This document shows positions 34,002 through 42,943 of a stretch of DNA of 64,000 nucleotides, in pieces (position 1 is the first letter of the stretch; the number at the start of each line of letters is the position of its first letter). The stretch comes from Nocardia arthritidis (GTDB lineage Bacteria > Actinomycetota > Actinomycetes > Mycobacteriales > Mycobacteriaceae). The stretch spans positions 2,914,001 through 2,978,000 of the forward strand of contig NZ_CP046172.1 of assembly GCF_011801145.1 (NCBI RefSeq). Reading direction: 5' to 3'. The notes under the pieces were generated by a model. It made no database searches and was not told the DNA's origin. It was given only the letters and a program-made list of their open reading frames with translations. A program made the position numbers and the translations under genes.

Positions 34002-36877
34002 GCGGGTATCCGATCCGCATTCGGGATCTGCGCGACGGGATGCGGCGCGAACTGTCGATGCCGTTCGAAAGGACCCATTTGCGGCGCGCACCGGGGCGGT
34101 CACTGTGGGCGCGGCTGATGTACAAGTTTTCGCTGCCGATTATCGTCGCGTGGCTTGCGGTAGCCGGCGGGCTCAATATATTCGTTCCCCAGCTCGAGAC
34201 CGTCGTCCATCGGCATGCCCAGTCCTTTCTGCCGGACGAAGCCTCATCGGTGCAGGCGATCGTGAAAATGGGGCGAAATTTCGGCGGATCGGGGACGAAC
34301 AATTTCGTCTATGTACTGCTAGAGGGGCACGCCCCGCTCGGGGTGGAAGCCCACCGCTACTACACGGCGCTCCTCGACCGACTGACCGAGGACAAGACAC
34401 ACGTCAACTCCGCGATGGACCTGTGGTCCGATCCGGATTTCGCCCCAGCGAACGAGAGTTCCGACCGGAAAGCTTCGTATGTATTGCTCAACCTGGCTGG
34501 GAATATGGGCACGGCGTTGGCCATGGAATCCACGCAGGCAGCGAGGGACATCATCGCCGGTTACCCCCCGCCGCACGGGATCAAGGTCTATCTCACGGGT
34601 CCATCCGCGGTTGTCAACGATGAGCTCGTATCGATCGACAATTCAATTCTTCTGCTCGTCACCTCGTGCGCCGCGCTCGTCGGTGCCGTCCTGATCTGCG
34701 TGTATCGCTCGCCGATCACGGCTGCGATGCCGTTGATGACGGTCGGAATGGGCCTCGCCGTGGCCCGGTCTCTTGTTGCCTACCTCGGGGACCATCGGTT
34801 GATAGGCGTATCGATTTTCGCCTCTGCGCTACTCGCGGTGATCGTGCTCGGAGCGGGCACAAACTATGGCATCTTTCTGCTCGGCAGGTACCAAGAGGCT
34901 CGTCGCGCCGGAGAAGACCCCGAAACCGCGTACTACACCGCGCTACGCGGGGTGCTGCACATCATCATCGCGTCCGGCTCGACCGTCGCCGGTGCGACCG
35001 CCTGCATGTCGCTCACCAGGCTCGCGATCTTCAGCACATCCGGTTTGCCGTGCACGATCGCGGTGTCCGTCACTCTCGCCGCGGCCTTGACGATGGGGCC
35101 GGCCCTGTTGGCAATCGGTAGCAGGTTCGGCTTCCTCGAACCCCGCGGGCAGCGATCGCAGCGCAGGTGGCGGCGGATCGCGACCTCCGTGGTGCGCTGG
35201 CCCGGGCCTGTATTGGCCGGCAGCCTCGCCATTCTCCTGCTCGCGATCCTCGTCCTGCCGACCTTCCGGCCGAGCTTCGATGAGCGCGTCGCGCAACCGA
35301 GCAACTCGCTCGCGAACCAGGGGTTCATGGCGGCCGACCGCCATTTGCCGCCCAACGTCATGGCTCCGAGTATCTTTCTCGTCGAATCCGATCACGACAT
35401 GCGCAACCCTGCGGATTTGATCGCGCTCGCGAAATTGACCAACGCGGTTTTGGATGTCCCCGGAGTCAGTGCGGTACAGGGGATTACCCGGCCGTTGGCC
35501 GCTCCGCTGGAGCAAGGCACCCTCGCCAACCAAGCCGGCTACATCGGAAATCGCATCACCCAGATAACGAACATGCTCACCCGACGACTTGACGACGTCA
35601 ATGCTTTGTCCGGGAATCTGGAACAGCTGACCCGGACGGTCAATGGTCTCCAAGGCGCGCTGGACACCGGCGAACAGGGATTCAGCCAGGTGAACAGCAA
35701 CGCAGCCGCGCTGCGATCCGCCGTGGAAGGGGTGGTGAACAAACTGAACTCGTTACGGGAGACGGCCGGACCGGTAAAGGAATTGGTGGGTTCGATTCCC
35801 AACTGCCGCGATATCGACGCCTGCCGTGCGACGCTCACCGGATTCTCCCTGTTCGACGATGTCGACCAGTTCGACGATCTCGTCAACGGCCTCGTCTCCG
35901 GCGCAAACGTGGCCGCTCAGGCCCTACCGCAGCTTGCCGCCCAATTGAGCGGCCTCGAGCATTTCATTGCGCAGGTCGAAGACGTGCTCACACCGCTGCA
36001 GAGCACGTTGAACGTATTGATCCCGCAGGTATCGGAAATAACACAATTCTTGGACGAAGTCAGCCGGGGCTTTACCAATGGCGATCCCAACGAATTTTTC
36101 TTCTTTCCCAGTCAAGCGTTGACTAATCCGCTTTTCAAAGATGGCATGAAGTATTTCTTCTCCGCTGACGGCAAGGTCACGCGAATGATCATCACGCCAC
36201 AGATGGAGGGTTTCAGCCGCGAAGCCATGGACCTCAGCGCGAAAATCATCCCGGAGGCCCTTCGAACGATGAAAGGCACCTCCCTCGCGGGCAGTACGGT
36301 CAGTATGGGAGGACCTGGCGGCACGCTGCTCAATATCGAGGCGTTCGCACGCGAGGACTTCATCACCAGCGCTCTCGCCGCGTTCGCTTTCGTATTTTGC
36401 GTGGTGCTGATCTTGCTCCGCAGCCTGGTCGCGGCCGTCGCGGTGGTCGGCACCGTGGCGTTGTCATACCTGTCCGCCATGGGCCTGACCGTGCTCATCT
36501 GGCAGCACGTCATCGGCAATCCGCTGCACTGGTCGGTGGCCCCCGTGGCATTCATATTCCTTGCCGCCGTCGGCGCGGATTACAACATGTTGCTTGTCAG
36601 CAGGTTCAAAGAGGAACTGAAGTCTGGAATCAACACCGGGATCATCCGCTCCATGGTCAACACCGGCGGAGTGGTCACCACGGCGGGCCTGGTCTTCGGC
36701 CTGACGATGTTCGCAATGCTCGTGAGCTACGCGCACAACATCGCCCAAATCGGCACAGCCGTGAGCATCGGACTCTTTCTCGACACGCTGATCGTCCGGT
36801 CATTGGTCGTACCCGCCATCGCGACCCTTGCTGGTCGCTGGTTCTGGTGGCCGATAAACATCCACACGCGCCGGTGA
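33998..36877 (+). CDS. MmpL-family RND lipid transporter
   Basis: A 959-residue RND transporter with the MmpL layout: one N-terminal helix, a large extracytoplasmic loop, a helix bundle, a second loop (about residues 430-760, with helical coiled-coil-like parts) and a final helix bundle. The second proton-relay pair is intact (GADYNMLLVSR). The first pair has Asn in place of Asp (GAGTNYGIFLL). Together with MmpS and the operator-linked FadD, SDR and hydrolase, it probably exports the lipid made by this regulon. The lipid itself cannot be told from sequence. Confidence 0.93.
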   Translation: MSGYPIRIRDLRDGMRRELSMPFERTHLRRAPGRSLWARLMYKFSLPIIVAWLAVAGGLNIFVPQLETVVHRHAQSFLPDEASSVQAIVKMGRNFGGSGTNNFVYVLLEGHAPLGVEAHRYYTALLDRLTEDKTHVNSAMDLWSDPDFAPANESSDRKASYVLLNLAGNMGTALAMESTQAARDIIAGYPPPHGIKVYLTGPSAVVNDELVSIDNSILLLVTSCAALVGAVLICVYRSPITAAMPLMTVGMGLAVARSLVAYLGDHRLIGVSIFASALLAVIVLGAGTNYGIFLLGRYQEARRAGEDPETAYYTALRGVLHIIIASGSTVAGATACMSLTRLAIFSTSGLPCTIAVSVTLAAALTMGPALLAIGSRFGFLEPRGQRSQRRWRRIATSVVRWPGPVLAGSLAILLLAILVLPTFRPSFDERVAQPSNSLANQGFMAADRHLPPNVMAPSIFLVESDHDMRNPADLIALAKLTNAVLDVPGVSAVQGITRPLAAPLEQGTLANQAGYIGNRITQITNMLTRRLDDVNALSGNLEQLTRTVNGLQGALDTGEQGFSQVNSNAAALRSAVEGVVNKLNSLRETAGPVKELVGSIPNCRDIDACRATLTGFSLFDDVDQFDDLVNGLVSGANVAAQALPQLAAQLSGLEHFIAQVEDVLTPLQSTLNVLIPQVSEITQFLDEVSRGFTNGDPNEFFFFPSQALTNPLFKDGMKYFFSADGKVTRMIITPQMEGFSREAMDLSAKIIPEALRTMKGTSLAGSTVSMGGPGGTLLNIEAFAREDFITSALAAFAFVFCVVLILLRSLVAAVAVVGTVALSYLSAMGLTVLIWQHVIGNPLHWSVAPVAFIFLAAVGADYNMLLVSRFKEELKSGINTGIIRSMVNTGGVVTTAGLVFGLTMFAMLVSYAHNIAQIGTAVSIGLFLDTLIVRSLVVPAIATLAGRWFWWPINIHTRR

Positions 36878-36955
36878 ACAAACCGATCATTTCGTAGCCA
36901 CGCCGCGAATGTTTCGTGCCCGGCGGCGCGGGTCTTGGTTTCTATCGGTTGCAGA

Positions 36956-37585
36956 TCAGTTGGTGACGACGATATCGACGATCGCGCGGGCGGCGGTGCG
37001 GACGCCGCCGTCGAGCACTTGGGATTCGTATGTGTCCCAGTTGGTGAGTTTGGGTACGTCCCGTGCGGCGCCGCGGGCGAGCATCCGTGTCCGGATGTCG
37101 TTGTTCGCGCTGTCGAACCACATCGTGGTGACGATCGCGTTCGGGGTGAGACCGGAGCGTGTCCACAGGTATTCGGTGAGGGTCGAGCCGCTCGATGCCG
37201 CTTGCCGGATGAACGAAATGAGTGGGGCATCGATGATGACGGGATGGTGTGCGGCCACGGTGAACGCGGCATGAACGAGGCCGTCGTACAGGTGCGGGCT
37301 GACCACCGTTCGATAGACGTCGCTGTCGCGGTCGAACGGATCACCGGTCAACCGGGTCATCACCGCTTCCTCCAAACCGGGTGCGAAGCCGTCCTTGTCG
37401 AACACCGGCGCACCGATACGGTCGGCCAAATAGGTTGCGGCGGTAGACTTCCCGGACGCGGGCAAACCGCAGATAACGATCGCGCCCGACTCGGCGAGTG
37501 AATGGGCCGAGGCATCCAACACTTCGATCACTCTCGGCGAGAGGTCGCCGGGCAACGAGATCTTGCGGTTACGGTTCGAGGGCAC
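36956..37585 (-). CDS. P-loop ATP-binding protein (small kinase-like)
   Basis: A 209-residue P-loop protein with Walker A GLPASGKST and the fold of AAA_33/adenylylsulfate-kinase-like small kinases (VFDKDGFAPGLEEAV, then HPVIIDAPL). Such proteins phosphorylate small molecules such as antibiotics or nucleosides, or act on RNA ends. No specific substrate is visible. It is encoded next to another P-loop gene on the same strand, 73 nt apart. Confidence 0.75.
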   Translation of the reverse strand: MPSNRNRKISLPGDLSPRVIEVLDASAHSLAESGAIVICGLPASGKSTAATYLADRIGAPVFDKDGFAPGLEEAVMTRLTGDPFDRDSDVYRTVVSPHLYDGLVHAAFTVAAHHPVIIDAPLISFIRQAASSGSTLTEYLWTRSGLTPNAIVTTMWFDSANNDIRTRMLARGAARDVPKLTNWDTYESQVLDGGVRTAARAIVDIVVTN

Positions 37586-37658
37586 GGTGCTAGTCCACCA
37601 TGTGCCCGCAGCACGTTGGTGTCGGATCAGGCCGGTGCCGCACTGATTTCGTCGACCG

Positions 37659-38168
37659 TCACATCTGCGTCGCGATCATCGTTGCGATCTGTCGGGGTTG
37701 GAGTTCGGTGGTGTCGATGATGCGGGCCTCCTTGCGATGCCAGGATCGGGCTTCGTCGTAGTCGGTGAGGTGTTCCAGACGCCAGGTGGAGTTCGGCTCG
37801 ACGGGGTCGGATTCGATGCGCCGGAGCAGTTCGTCGCGTTCGGCGTGGAGAACGAAATGCTGTAGCGGGATGCTGGAGTTTTCGAGTCCGGCGCGGATCT
37901 CTTGCCAATATTGGTGCACCAGAACCGATTGGGGGATCACCAGGATCCCGCCGACGTAGTCGAGGATCTGTGTTGCCGCGGCGACGACCAGTCCGCGCCT
38001 GGGCTGCCAGTCCTGGAAGTCCCTGACGGTCTCGGTGGAGAGGACGTGGCGGAGCATGACCCCGACTTCCTCGGTGTCGAAGACTCGCGAACCCGGCAGG
38101 AGCGCGGTCAATTCCTTTGCCGTAGTGGACTTTCCGGCTCCGAAGGTCCCGTTCAACCAGATGATCAT
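37659..38168 (-). CDS. TmrB-like ATP-binding protein
   Basis: A 169-residue P-loop protein opening with MIIWLNGTFGAGKST, the signature start of TmrB relatives, followed by RVFDTEEVGVML. In Bacillus subtilis TmrB gives tunicamycin resistance by an ATP-binding mechanism. This length is somewhat short compared with TmrB (197). Resistance or self-protection is only a possibility; many relatives are of unknown role. Confidence 0.75.
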   Translation of the reverse strand: MIIWLNGTFGAGKSTTAKELTALLPGSRVFDTEEVGVMLRHVLSTETVRDFQDWQPRRGLVVAAATQILDYVGGILVIPQSVLVHQYWQEIRAGLENSSIPLQHFVLHAERDELLRRIESDPVEPNSTWRLEHLTDYDEARSWHRKEARIIDTTELQPRQIATMIATQM

Positions 38169-38280
38169 GGGTCGAGCGTATTCGGTGGGTGGTGGACGCG
38201 CGTGATGCTGCTGCGGTGGTTGACGTAGGTGCGGACCTTATTCGAAATCCGGGCCCTGACCGGCGTGCTGAGCACGAAGA

Positions 38281-38637
38281 TCAGGGCCGAATGGCCAGGC
38301 TGCCTGTGGGCTGGTACGGGACGGCCAGGTCGAAGTCGGCGGCGCGGTAGATGACCCAGTTGCCCCAAGCTTGCAGTCGACGTGCGTTCTCGAGACCCGC
38401 GAGGAATCCGTCGAACCGGAAGTGGTGGTTCTCCGCGTTGATACCGAAATCGCCGTTCGGGCCGGGTGCGGCGAACTGGTAGGTGTTCGAGTAGAAGTAG
38501 CCCCGATTCGGTATCGATCCAGAACATTCCTTCTGGGCGTCGCCCGCGGGCGCGTGCGGTATACCGGCAGCGGCCTGCCCGGCACCGACCACCGCGGCGA
38601 TCATCGCGGACAACAACACGAACAAGACTCTTATCAC
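38281..38637 (-). CDS. Small secreted protein, unknown function
   Basis: A 118-residue protein from a GTG behind AAAGGAG. The N terminus is a signal peptide (VIRVLFVLLSAMIAA, cleavage likely after AGQAAA). The mature part of about 95 residues contains YFYSNTYQF, HHFRFDGFLAG and one Cys. No family is recognised. A longer start at 38697 would put a charged segment before the signal and is unlikely. Confidence 0.62.
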   Translation of the reverse strand: MIRVLFVLLSAMIAAVVGAGQAAAGIPHAPAGDAQKECSGSIPNRGYFYSNTYQFAAPGPNGDFGINAENHHFRFDGFLAGLENARRLQAWGNWVIYRAADFDLAVPYQPTGSLAIRP

Positions 38638-39044
38638 CGTGAAACTCCTTTTTCTCCAATGGTTTTCGGTCCATAACGAAGGAGCCATCAGGATCATCGG
38701 CGGCGATGAAGCGGTCGTTTACGAGGCCGGATCATTTTTCGATCACCACACGCTCAACCACAGTGGGAGCAGCGGGCACGTGTTGTTCTCCACGCTCCCC
38801 AGCCGCCACCCGGAACGGCTGGTAATCGCCTTGGCCGTCATCCGTGCGCGGGAGTACCCACACAGCCAGGATGGGATGTTCGCGTCGGTGAGAGGTTGTC
38901 TGGTCCGCGAGGAAGGAGCTCGAGGGTGTTGCGGTCGCCGAGATGCGGAGGCGACGAGATGCGGAGGCAGGGGAGGATCGGGCCGAAGGGAACCGAAGAT
39001 ATAAGCGGAGATAAATGGAAACGCGATCGGATTGGATGTAAGAA
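38638..39044. other. Region without a supportable gene
   Basis: About 400 bases. No frame has a convincing start and composition on either strand. It includes a short tandem repeat (GATGCGGAGGC, two copies near 38941 and 38957) and the promoter of the gene at 39045. Confidence 0.45.
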
Positions 39045-39504
39045 ATGAAATTCATCGAAGTCCATCGAGGCCCGGAAGGTTTCACCATCAGCGCGGACGC
39101 CTATGTGAAACAACTCGACGGTCTAGCGGGTCGGCTTCCCGCTGGCGCGTGGGCATTCGCCTCCGATCCCGGTCATTATGACTTCTACGGGACCACATGC
39201 GTGAAGGATCTGAATCTGAGAGCCATCGATCATTTCGGGGAAGGATCGGCAAAGATAATTTTCGGACCGAACGAGTTCAAGCATGAAAAAGGCCTTACGA
39301 TCGTGTATGAGAATATTTCGAGGGGTCGATATTCATCTCGGGGCGGCCGGATATTTTTATCACGGATTCGGCTCTGTGATGCTGGACGAGATTTTGCCTG
39401 CTCAATCGGGATGCTCGCACGAAATCGTGCTGACAGACGGTAGGGTCTACATCGAGTGCGCAGATCTACGAGCTGATTGGACCGGACTCGTCAGCGAGAG
39501 TTGA
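39045..39504 (+). pseudogene. Hypothetical protein gene interrupted by a +1 frameshift
   Basis: An ATG behind GTAAGAA opens a frame (MKFIEVHRGPEGFTISADAY) that reads sensibly to about 39325 and then turns into Arg/Ser-rich nonsense. From the same point the next frame continues coherently (VDIHLGAAGYFYHG, then GFGSVMLDEILPA) to a stop at 39504. One extra G in the run GAGGGGTC explains the shift; without it the protein would be about 152 residues. No family is recognised with confidence. The size and composition resemble small immunity or sensor proteins, but that is only an impression. Confidence 0.55.
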
Positions 39505-39696
39505 TCAGATCGTCCACCAAAGTGACATCGGCCAGGAACCTGTCTTCGCTGGGCGTCCGTATCTCCTGGATCGGAGCCTCGTGCGGTGGCGTCGCTGAAC
39601 CAGGTACGGACCGACTCGTTCGGCAGAGTTGTCACGGCCGAACCGTAGCGACGGTTGCCGACACTTACGGGTCGGTGAGCCCGGGCGAGAGTCCAT

Positions 39697-39726
39697 AGAA
39701 GTGTACTTCTTAGAAGTATAGTTCTA
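39697..39726. promoter_or_regulatory. Tandem palindromic sites, orphan operator
   Basis: AGAAGTGTACTTCT is followed directly by TAGAAGTATAGTTCTA. Each is a near-perfect inverted repeat of AGAAGT-type arms. The only downstream sequence is a gene fragment at 39759, so the operator may have lost its target. Confidence 0.45.
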
Positions 39727-39758
39727 ACCGTGGCTGACTTGGTGAAACCGGAGAATTG

Positions 39759-39923
39759 TTGGCGGCCAAGGGATATGGCACCAGCCAAACCGTGCTGGCC
39801 TGTTACAGCGGAGCGGGATTCGATGAGAACTTGGCGGCCGTCGGCGCTGGGCCCGGGCAGCGGCCCAGCGGGCACGACAGCCCCATACTGGTTGACCTGA
39901 ACACCGTTTACACCGAGATGTAG
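39759..39923 (+). pseudogene. C-terminal fragment of an ATP-binding protein gene
   Basis: The frame reads LAAKGYGTSQTVLACYSGAG, then FDENLA, and later PILVDLNTVY before a stop. This ending resembles the C terminus of ATPase-type proteins in actinobacteria (ACYSGAGF then LVDL). No N-terminal part or start is present, so it is a remnant. The 350 bases that follow, up to 40274, hold no gene and must contain the lasso-cluster promoter. Confidence 0.4.
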
Positions 39924-40274
39924 TGGCGATCGCCTCGTTGGGGTTCGCTGTTATCGGGTACTTCGACCACGGGATCGGATCGAGCTTGTTTTCGGGCCGA
40001 ACGGGTCCGAGCATGACGTCGGTTCTTCAATTGTTCATTAGAGGGTTTCTCGGATCGATATTTCGATAGCAGCAGAAATTCCCGGTATGACAGCTCCGGA
40101 TTCGGACCATGGAATGTCTATCGGCAACGGTAGGTGAGAGGGGAAACAGCGGGGGAACAATCGGACCACAGCGAGGAACTAGCGGGGTTCGTGATGATCG
40201 AGATAGCCCGCTCGAGAGGAACGGGTTGATGTGTCGGGAAGTCGGCGCATCGTTCTCGCGATAGGAGAGTTGAA

Positions 40275-40400
40275 GTGACCGTGAAGAAGCAGAAGTACGA
40301 CAAGCCCGTGTTGATCGACAGAGGTAGTTTCCGCAAAGACACAGGCAATCTCCGGCGCGGCATTCCCGAGCCGATCATTGTGGTTCCGCTCGGCAAGTAA
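40275..40400 (+). CDS. Lasso peptide precursor
   Basis: A 41-residue peptide from a GTG behind AGGAGAG. The leader carries the lasso recognition motif YDKPVLIDRGSF (Y-x-x-P-x-L-x-x-x-G) and the conserved penultimate Thr in KDTG. By the usual Thr(-2) rule the core is NLRRGIPEPIIVVPLGK, 17 residues. Glu8 is the only acidic residue in the core, so an Asn1-Glu8 eight-membered macrolactam is predicted. If cleavage falls one residue earlier, Gly1-Glu9 would form the ring. The core has no Cys (class II) and no aromatic residue. It is followed in order by all needed processing genes. Confidence 0.9.
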   Translation: MTVKKQKYDKPVLIDRGSFRKDTGNLRRGIPEPIIVVPLGK

Positions 40401-40430
40401 CGTTTAGACGCTGGTAGAAAGGAACGACTG

Positions 40431-42242
40431 ATGTCGCTCGGTGGGGGCTTCTTCATCGTCTTGCCTGACGCCGCGGAGGCCCTCACCGTGGCCGAACGGT
40501 TGTCTGGGCAGTACCTGCAGCGGGTGGACCATCCGTCTGGTCGCCCGTGGTTGCTGGGCTCTTGGACCGATCAAGAACTGACAGTCGGCAGGTCGGGCAC
40601 CTGTCTGCTCGTCACAATCGGTATGGGGCAACAGAATTCGGCTGTTCTGGAGGCTGCGGCCAAACAGGCATCGACGGTGCATGCGCTTGATGGCTTCGCT
40701 GCGTCGCTGATCGGTAGTCACAATTTGATCGCCACTGATGGCAGCCATATTCGGGTGCAGGGTACGGCCTCGGGTATGCGGCGCATGTACGTCGCCCGAA
40801 TCGACGGAGTCCTGGTGGCGAGCGATCGAGCCGACGTACTGGCGGGCCTGTCCGGTGCGCACCTGGATGACCAGATGCTGGCCTTGCGGCTGTTGGATTT
40901 CATCCCTTACCCACTCAACGATCGGTCGATGTGGCACGGCGTCGAATTGATCGAGCCGGGAACCTATTTGGCTATTCGCGCGAACGGCCGAACTGCATCC
41001 GCGCATTCATGGTGGCGGCCGCCGGAGCCGGTGCTGCCACTCGCGGCAGGCGCGGCGCGACTCAGGGATGCGCTCGACGCAGCGGTCAACGCGCGAACCT
41101 GCGACGGCGGATTTGTCAGCTGCGACCTGTCCGGCGGATTGGATTCCACACCAGTCTGTTATCTCGCCGCCGGGGGTGCCAAGCGGGTACTGGCCCGCAC
41201 CATCGCAAGCCGTGATCCGGCGGATGACGATATGAAGTTCGCGTTGCAGGCCGCAGACGATCTGCCCGAGATAACTCATCTGATCGTGCCCGCCGATGAA
41301 CTGCCACTGTTCTACTCCGGCGTGCACGACTCCGTTCCACAAGTGGATGAGCCGGCGCCGACAGTTCTCGACGCGGCCCGGCAGTTCGCCGGGTACGAGC
41401 GGCTGATCGAGGGTGGTGCTGGGATCCACCTGACCGGTATCGGTGGTGATCACCTGCTCACCCCACCACTCGCACACTGCCGCGACGAACTCACCTGCCA
41501 CCCCGTCGTGGCCGTTCGGCACTTGCGGGCGAATCGGGCACAGGAGCGATGGCCACTCCTGCCAGTGCTGTCGACCGTCCTGCGGAGCGGGTCGTATGCG
41601 GACTGGCTTCGTAGCGCAGCAGAACAAGTTCGCGACAGGCAGACACCGCAGACATATCAGCTGCTGGATTGGGATATGGCACCTCGGGTCCCATCATGGC
41701 TCAGTGCCGATGCCGTCGAGATCGCGAGTGAGGCACTGCGGATGGCGGCCGATGCCGCGACACCGCTGTCGGCACGGCGCGGCATCCACTCGGATGTCTT
41801 CATTGTCCGGCACGGCACCCGCATCACCCGGATCTTGCACCAGCTGAGTGCTGCGCGGGGCTTGCCGATGGAATCGCCGTATTTCGACGATCGGGTAGTC
41901 GAGGCGTGTTTGGCCGTGCGGCCGCTGGAGCGGGCAACGCCATGGGATTTCAAGACCCTCATCAAGGTCGCGATGAAAGATGTCGTATCACCTTCGTTGC
42001 TCACCCGGCAGACGAAAGGTGCCGGTGCCGCAGACAAAGCCGAGGGGTTGCGTCAACATCAGGCGGATCTCGCGGCGATCTGGCGCGATTCGCACTTGGG
42101 TCGACGTGGGTTGGTTGACGTCGATCATCTCGAGGATCTCCTGGGGAAACCGTGGCATTCCAATTTCGCGGACGCGAATTTGGACAACACACTGTCCAAT
42201 GAGTTGTGGCTCGGTTCGCTGTCCGATCGCTTCGATTTCTAA
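40431..42242 (+). CDS. Lasso peptide cyclase (asparagine synthetase-like, C protein)
   Basis: A 603-residue asparagine-synthetase homologue. It has the N-terminal glutaminase-like fold without its catalytic Cys2, and the C-terminal synthetase domain with the ATP-pyrophosphatase loop DLSGGLDST (about residues 231-239) and later GIGGDHLL. In lasso pathways this enzyme adenylates the acidic side chain of the core and closes the macrolactam with the new N terminus. It starts 30 nt after the precursor stop. Confidence 0.94.
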   Translation: MSLGGGFFIVLPDAAEALTVAERLSGQYLQRVDHPSGRPWLLGSWTDQELTVGRSGTCLLVTIGMGQQNSAVLEAAAKQASTVHALDGFAASLIGSHNLIATDGSHIRVQGTASGMRRMYVARIDGVLVASDRADVLAGLSGAHLDDQMLALRLLDFIPYPLNDRSMWHGVELIEPGTYLAIRANGRTASAHSWWRPPEPVLPLAAGAARLRDALDAAVNARTCDGGFVSCDLSGGLDSTPVCYLAAGGAKRVLARTIASRDPADDDMKFALQAADDLPEITHLIVPADELPLFYSGVHDSVPQVDEPAPTVLDAARQFAGYERLIEGGAGIHLTGIGGDHLLTPPLAHCRDELTCHPVVAVRHLRANRAQERWPLLPVLSTVLRSGSYADWLRSAAEQVRDRQTPQTYQLLDWDMAPRVPSWLSADAVEIASEALRMAADAATPLSARRGIHSDVFIVRHGTRITRILHQLSAARGLPMESPYFDDRVVEACLAVRPLERATPWDFKTLIKVAMKDVVSPSLLTRQTKGAGAADKAEGLRQHQADLAAIWRDSHLGRRGLVDVDHLEDLLGKPWHSNFADANLDNTLSNELWLGSLSDRFDF

Positions 42243-42252
42243 GGGGGAGTAC

Positions 42253-42510
42253 GTGACTCGCAGGTTTGCTGGGCACGTCGATGTGGCGAAGACCCGTGAC
42301 GGTTATGTTTTGCTCGATGGACGGTCCGGCACCTACTGGGAAATCAATGGCACAGGCCGAGTCGTCGTGGAAACATTGCTCGCCGGTGGCGAGTTGGACG
42401 CGGCAGCCGTGGCCGTGGCAGCGGAGTACGACATCGAACTCGAACAGGCGCAAAGAGATCTGACAGAGTTCGTGGACGAGATCGTATCGAAAGGGTTGCT
42501 GATCCCATGA
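42253..42510 (+). CDS. PqqD-like RiPP recognition element (lasso B1 protein)
   Basis: An 85-residue stand-alone recognition protein from a GTG behind GGGGGAG. DGYVLLDGRSGTYWEING and LTEFVDEIVSKGLL follow the PqqD/RRE pattern. It binds the precursor leader and presents it to the protease. Its stop overlaps the next start (ATGA). Confidence 0.92.
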   Translation: MTRRFAGHVDVAKTRDGYVLLDGRSGTYWEINGTGRVVVETLLAGGELDAAAVAVAAEYDIELEQAQRDLTEFVDEIVSKGLLIP

Positions 42511-42935
42511 CCTATCAAGGTGTTCTGGAGTTGCCGACCGCACGGGTACGGTTGGTGCACGGAGTGGTCGCACGGTTCATAATCGTGGTCGCGACCGTGC
42601 TCACTTACCTGCCGCCGTATCGAATTCGCCAGATACTCATGGTGGTTCGGCGTGGTGCGCACCCTGCCTCGCACGAGTCGGCGGTCGCGGCGCGCAACGC
42701 CGTCGTCGCGGTCAGCATGCGTTGTGCTGGACGGGACGGCTGTCTCGTCCGATCGCTGTCCACCGTATTGCTGTGCCGGTTCTTCGGTCAGTGGCCGACT
42801 TGGTGCATCGGCGTGCAGAACCTGCCACCATTCGGTGCGCACGCCTGGGTAGAGGCCGAGGGAAAGTTGGTCAACGAGTTGGTGCCATACGATTACCTCA
42901 GCCGGTTGATCGTGGTTCCACCGATCGAACAGTGA
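42507..42935 (+). CDS. Lasso leader peptidase (transglutaminase-like B2 protein)
   Basis: A 142-residue transglutaminase-fold protease. The catalytic Cys is in GRDGCLVRSL and His in FGAHAWVEAEG, the normal B2 pattern. It removes the leader after the Thr-x pair so that the core N terminus can be cyclised. It is coupled to the RRE gene, together forming the split B protein typical of actinobacterial lasso clusters. Confidence 0.92.
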   Translation: MTYQGVLELPTARVRLVHGVVARFIIVVATVLTYLPPYRIRQILMVVRRGAHPASHESAVAARNAVVAVSMRCAGRDGCLVRSLSTVLLCRFFGQWPTWCIGVQNLPPFGAHAWVEAEGKLVNELVPYDYLSRLIVVPPIEQ

Positions 42936-42943
42936 GTGATTCG

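Noticed and set aside
38639..39004. A 121-codon plus-strand frame after the secreted protein gene
   Set aside because: It starts inside the secreted gene's own ribosome site region and has an Arg/Gly-rich end; nothing supports it.
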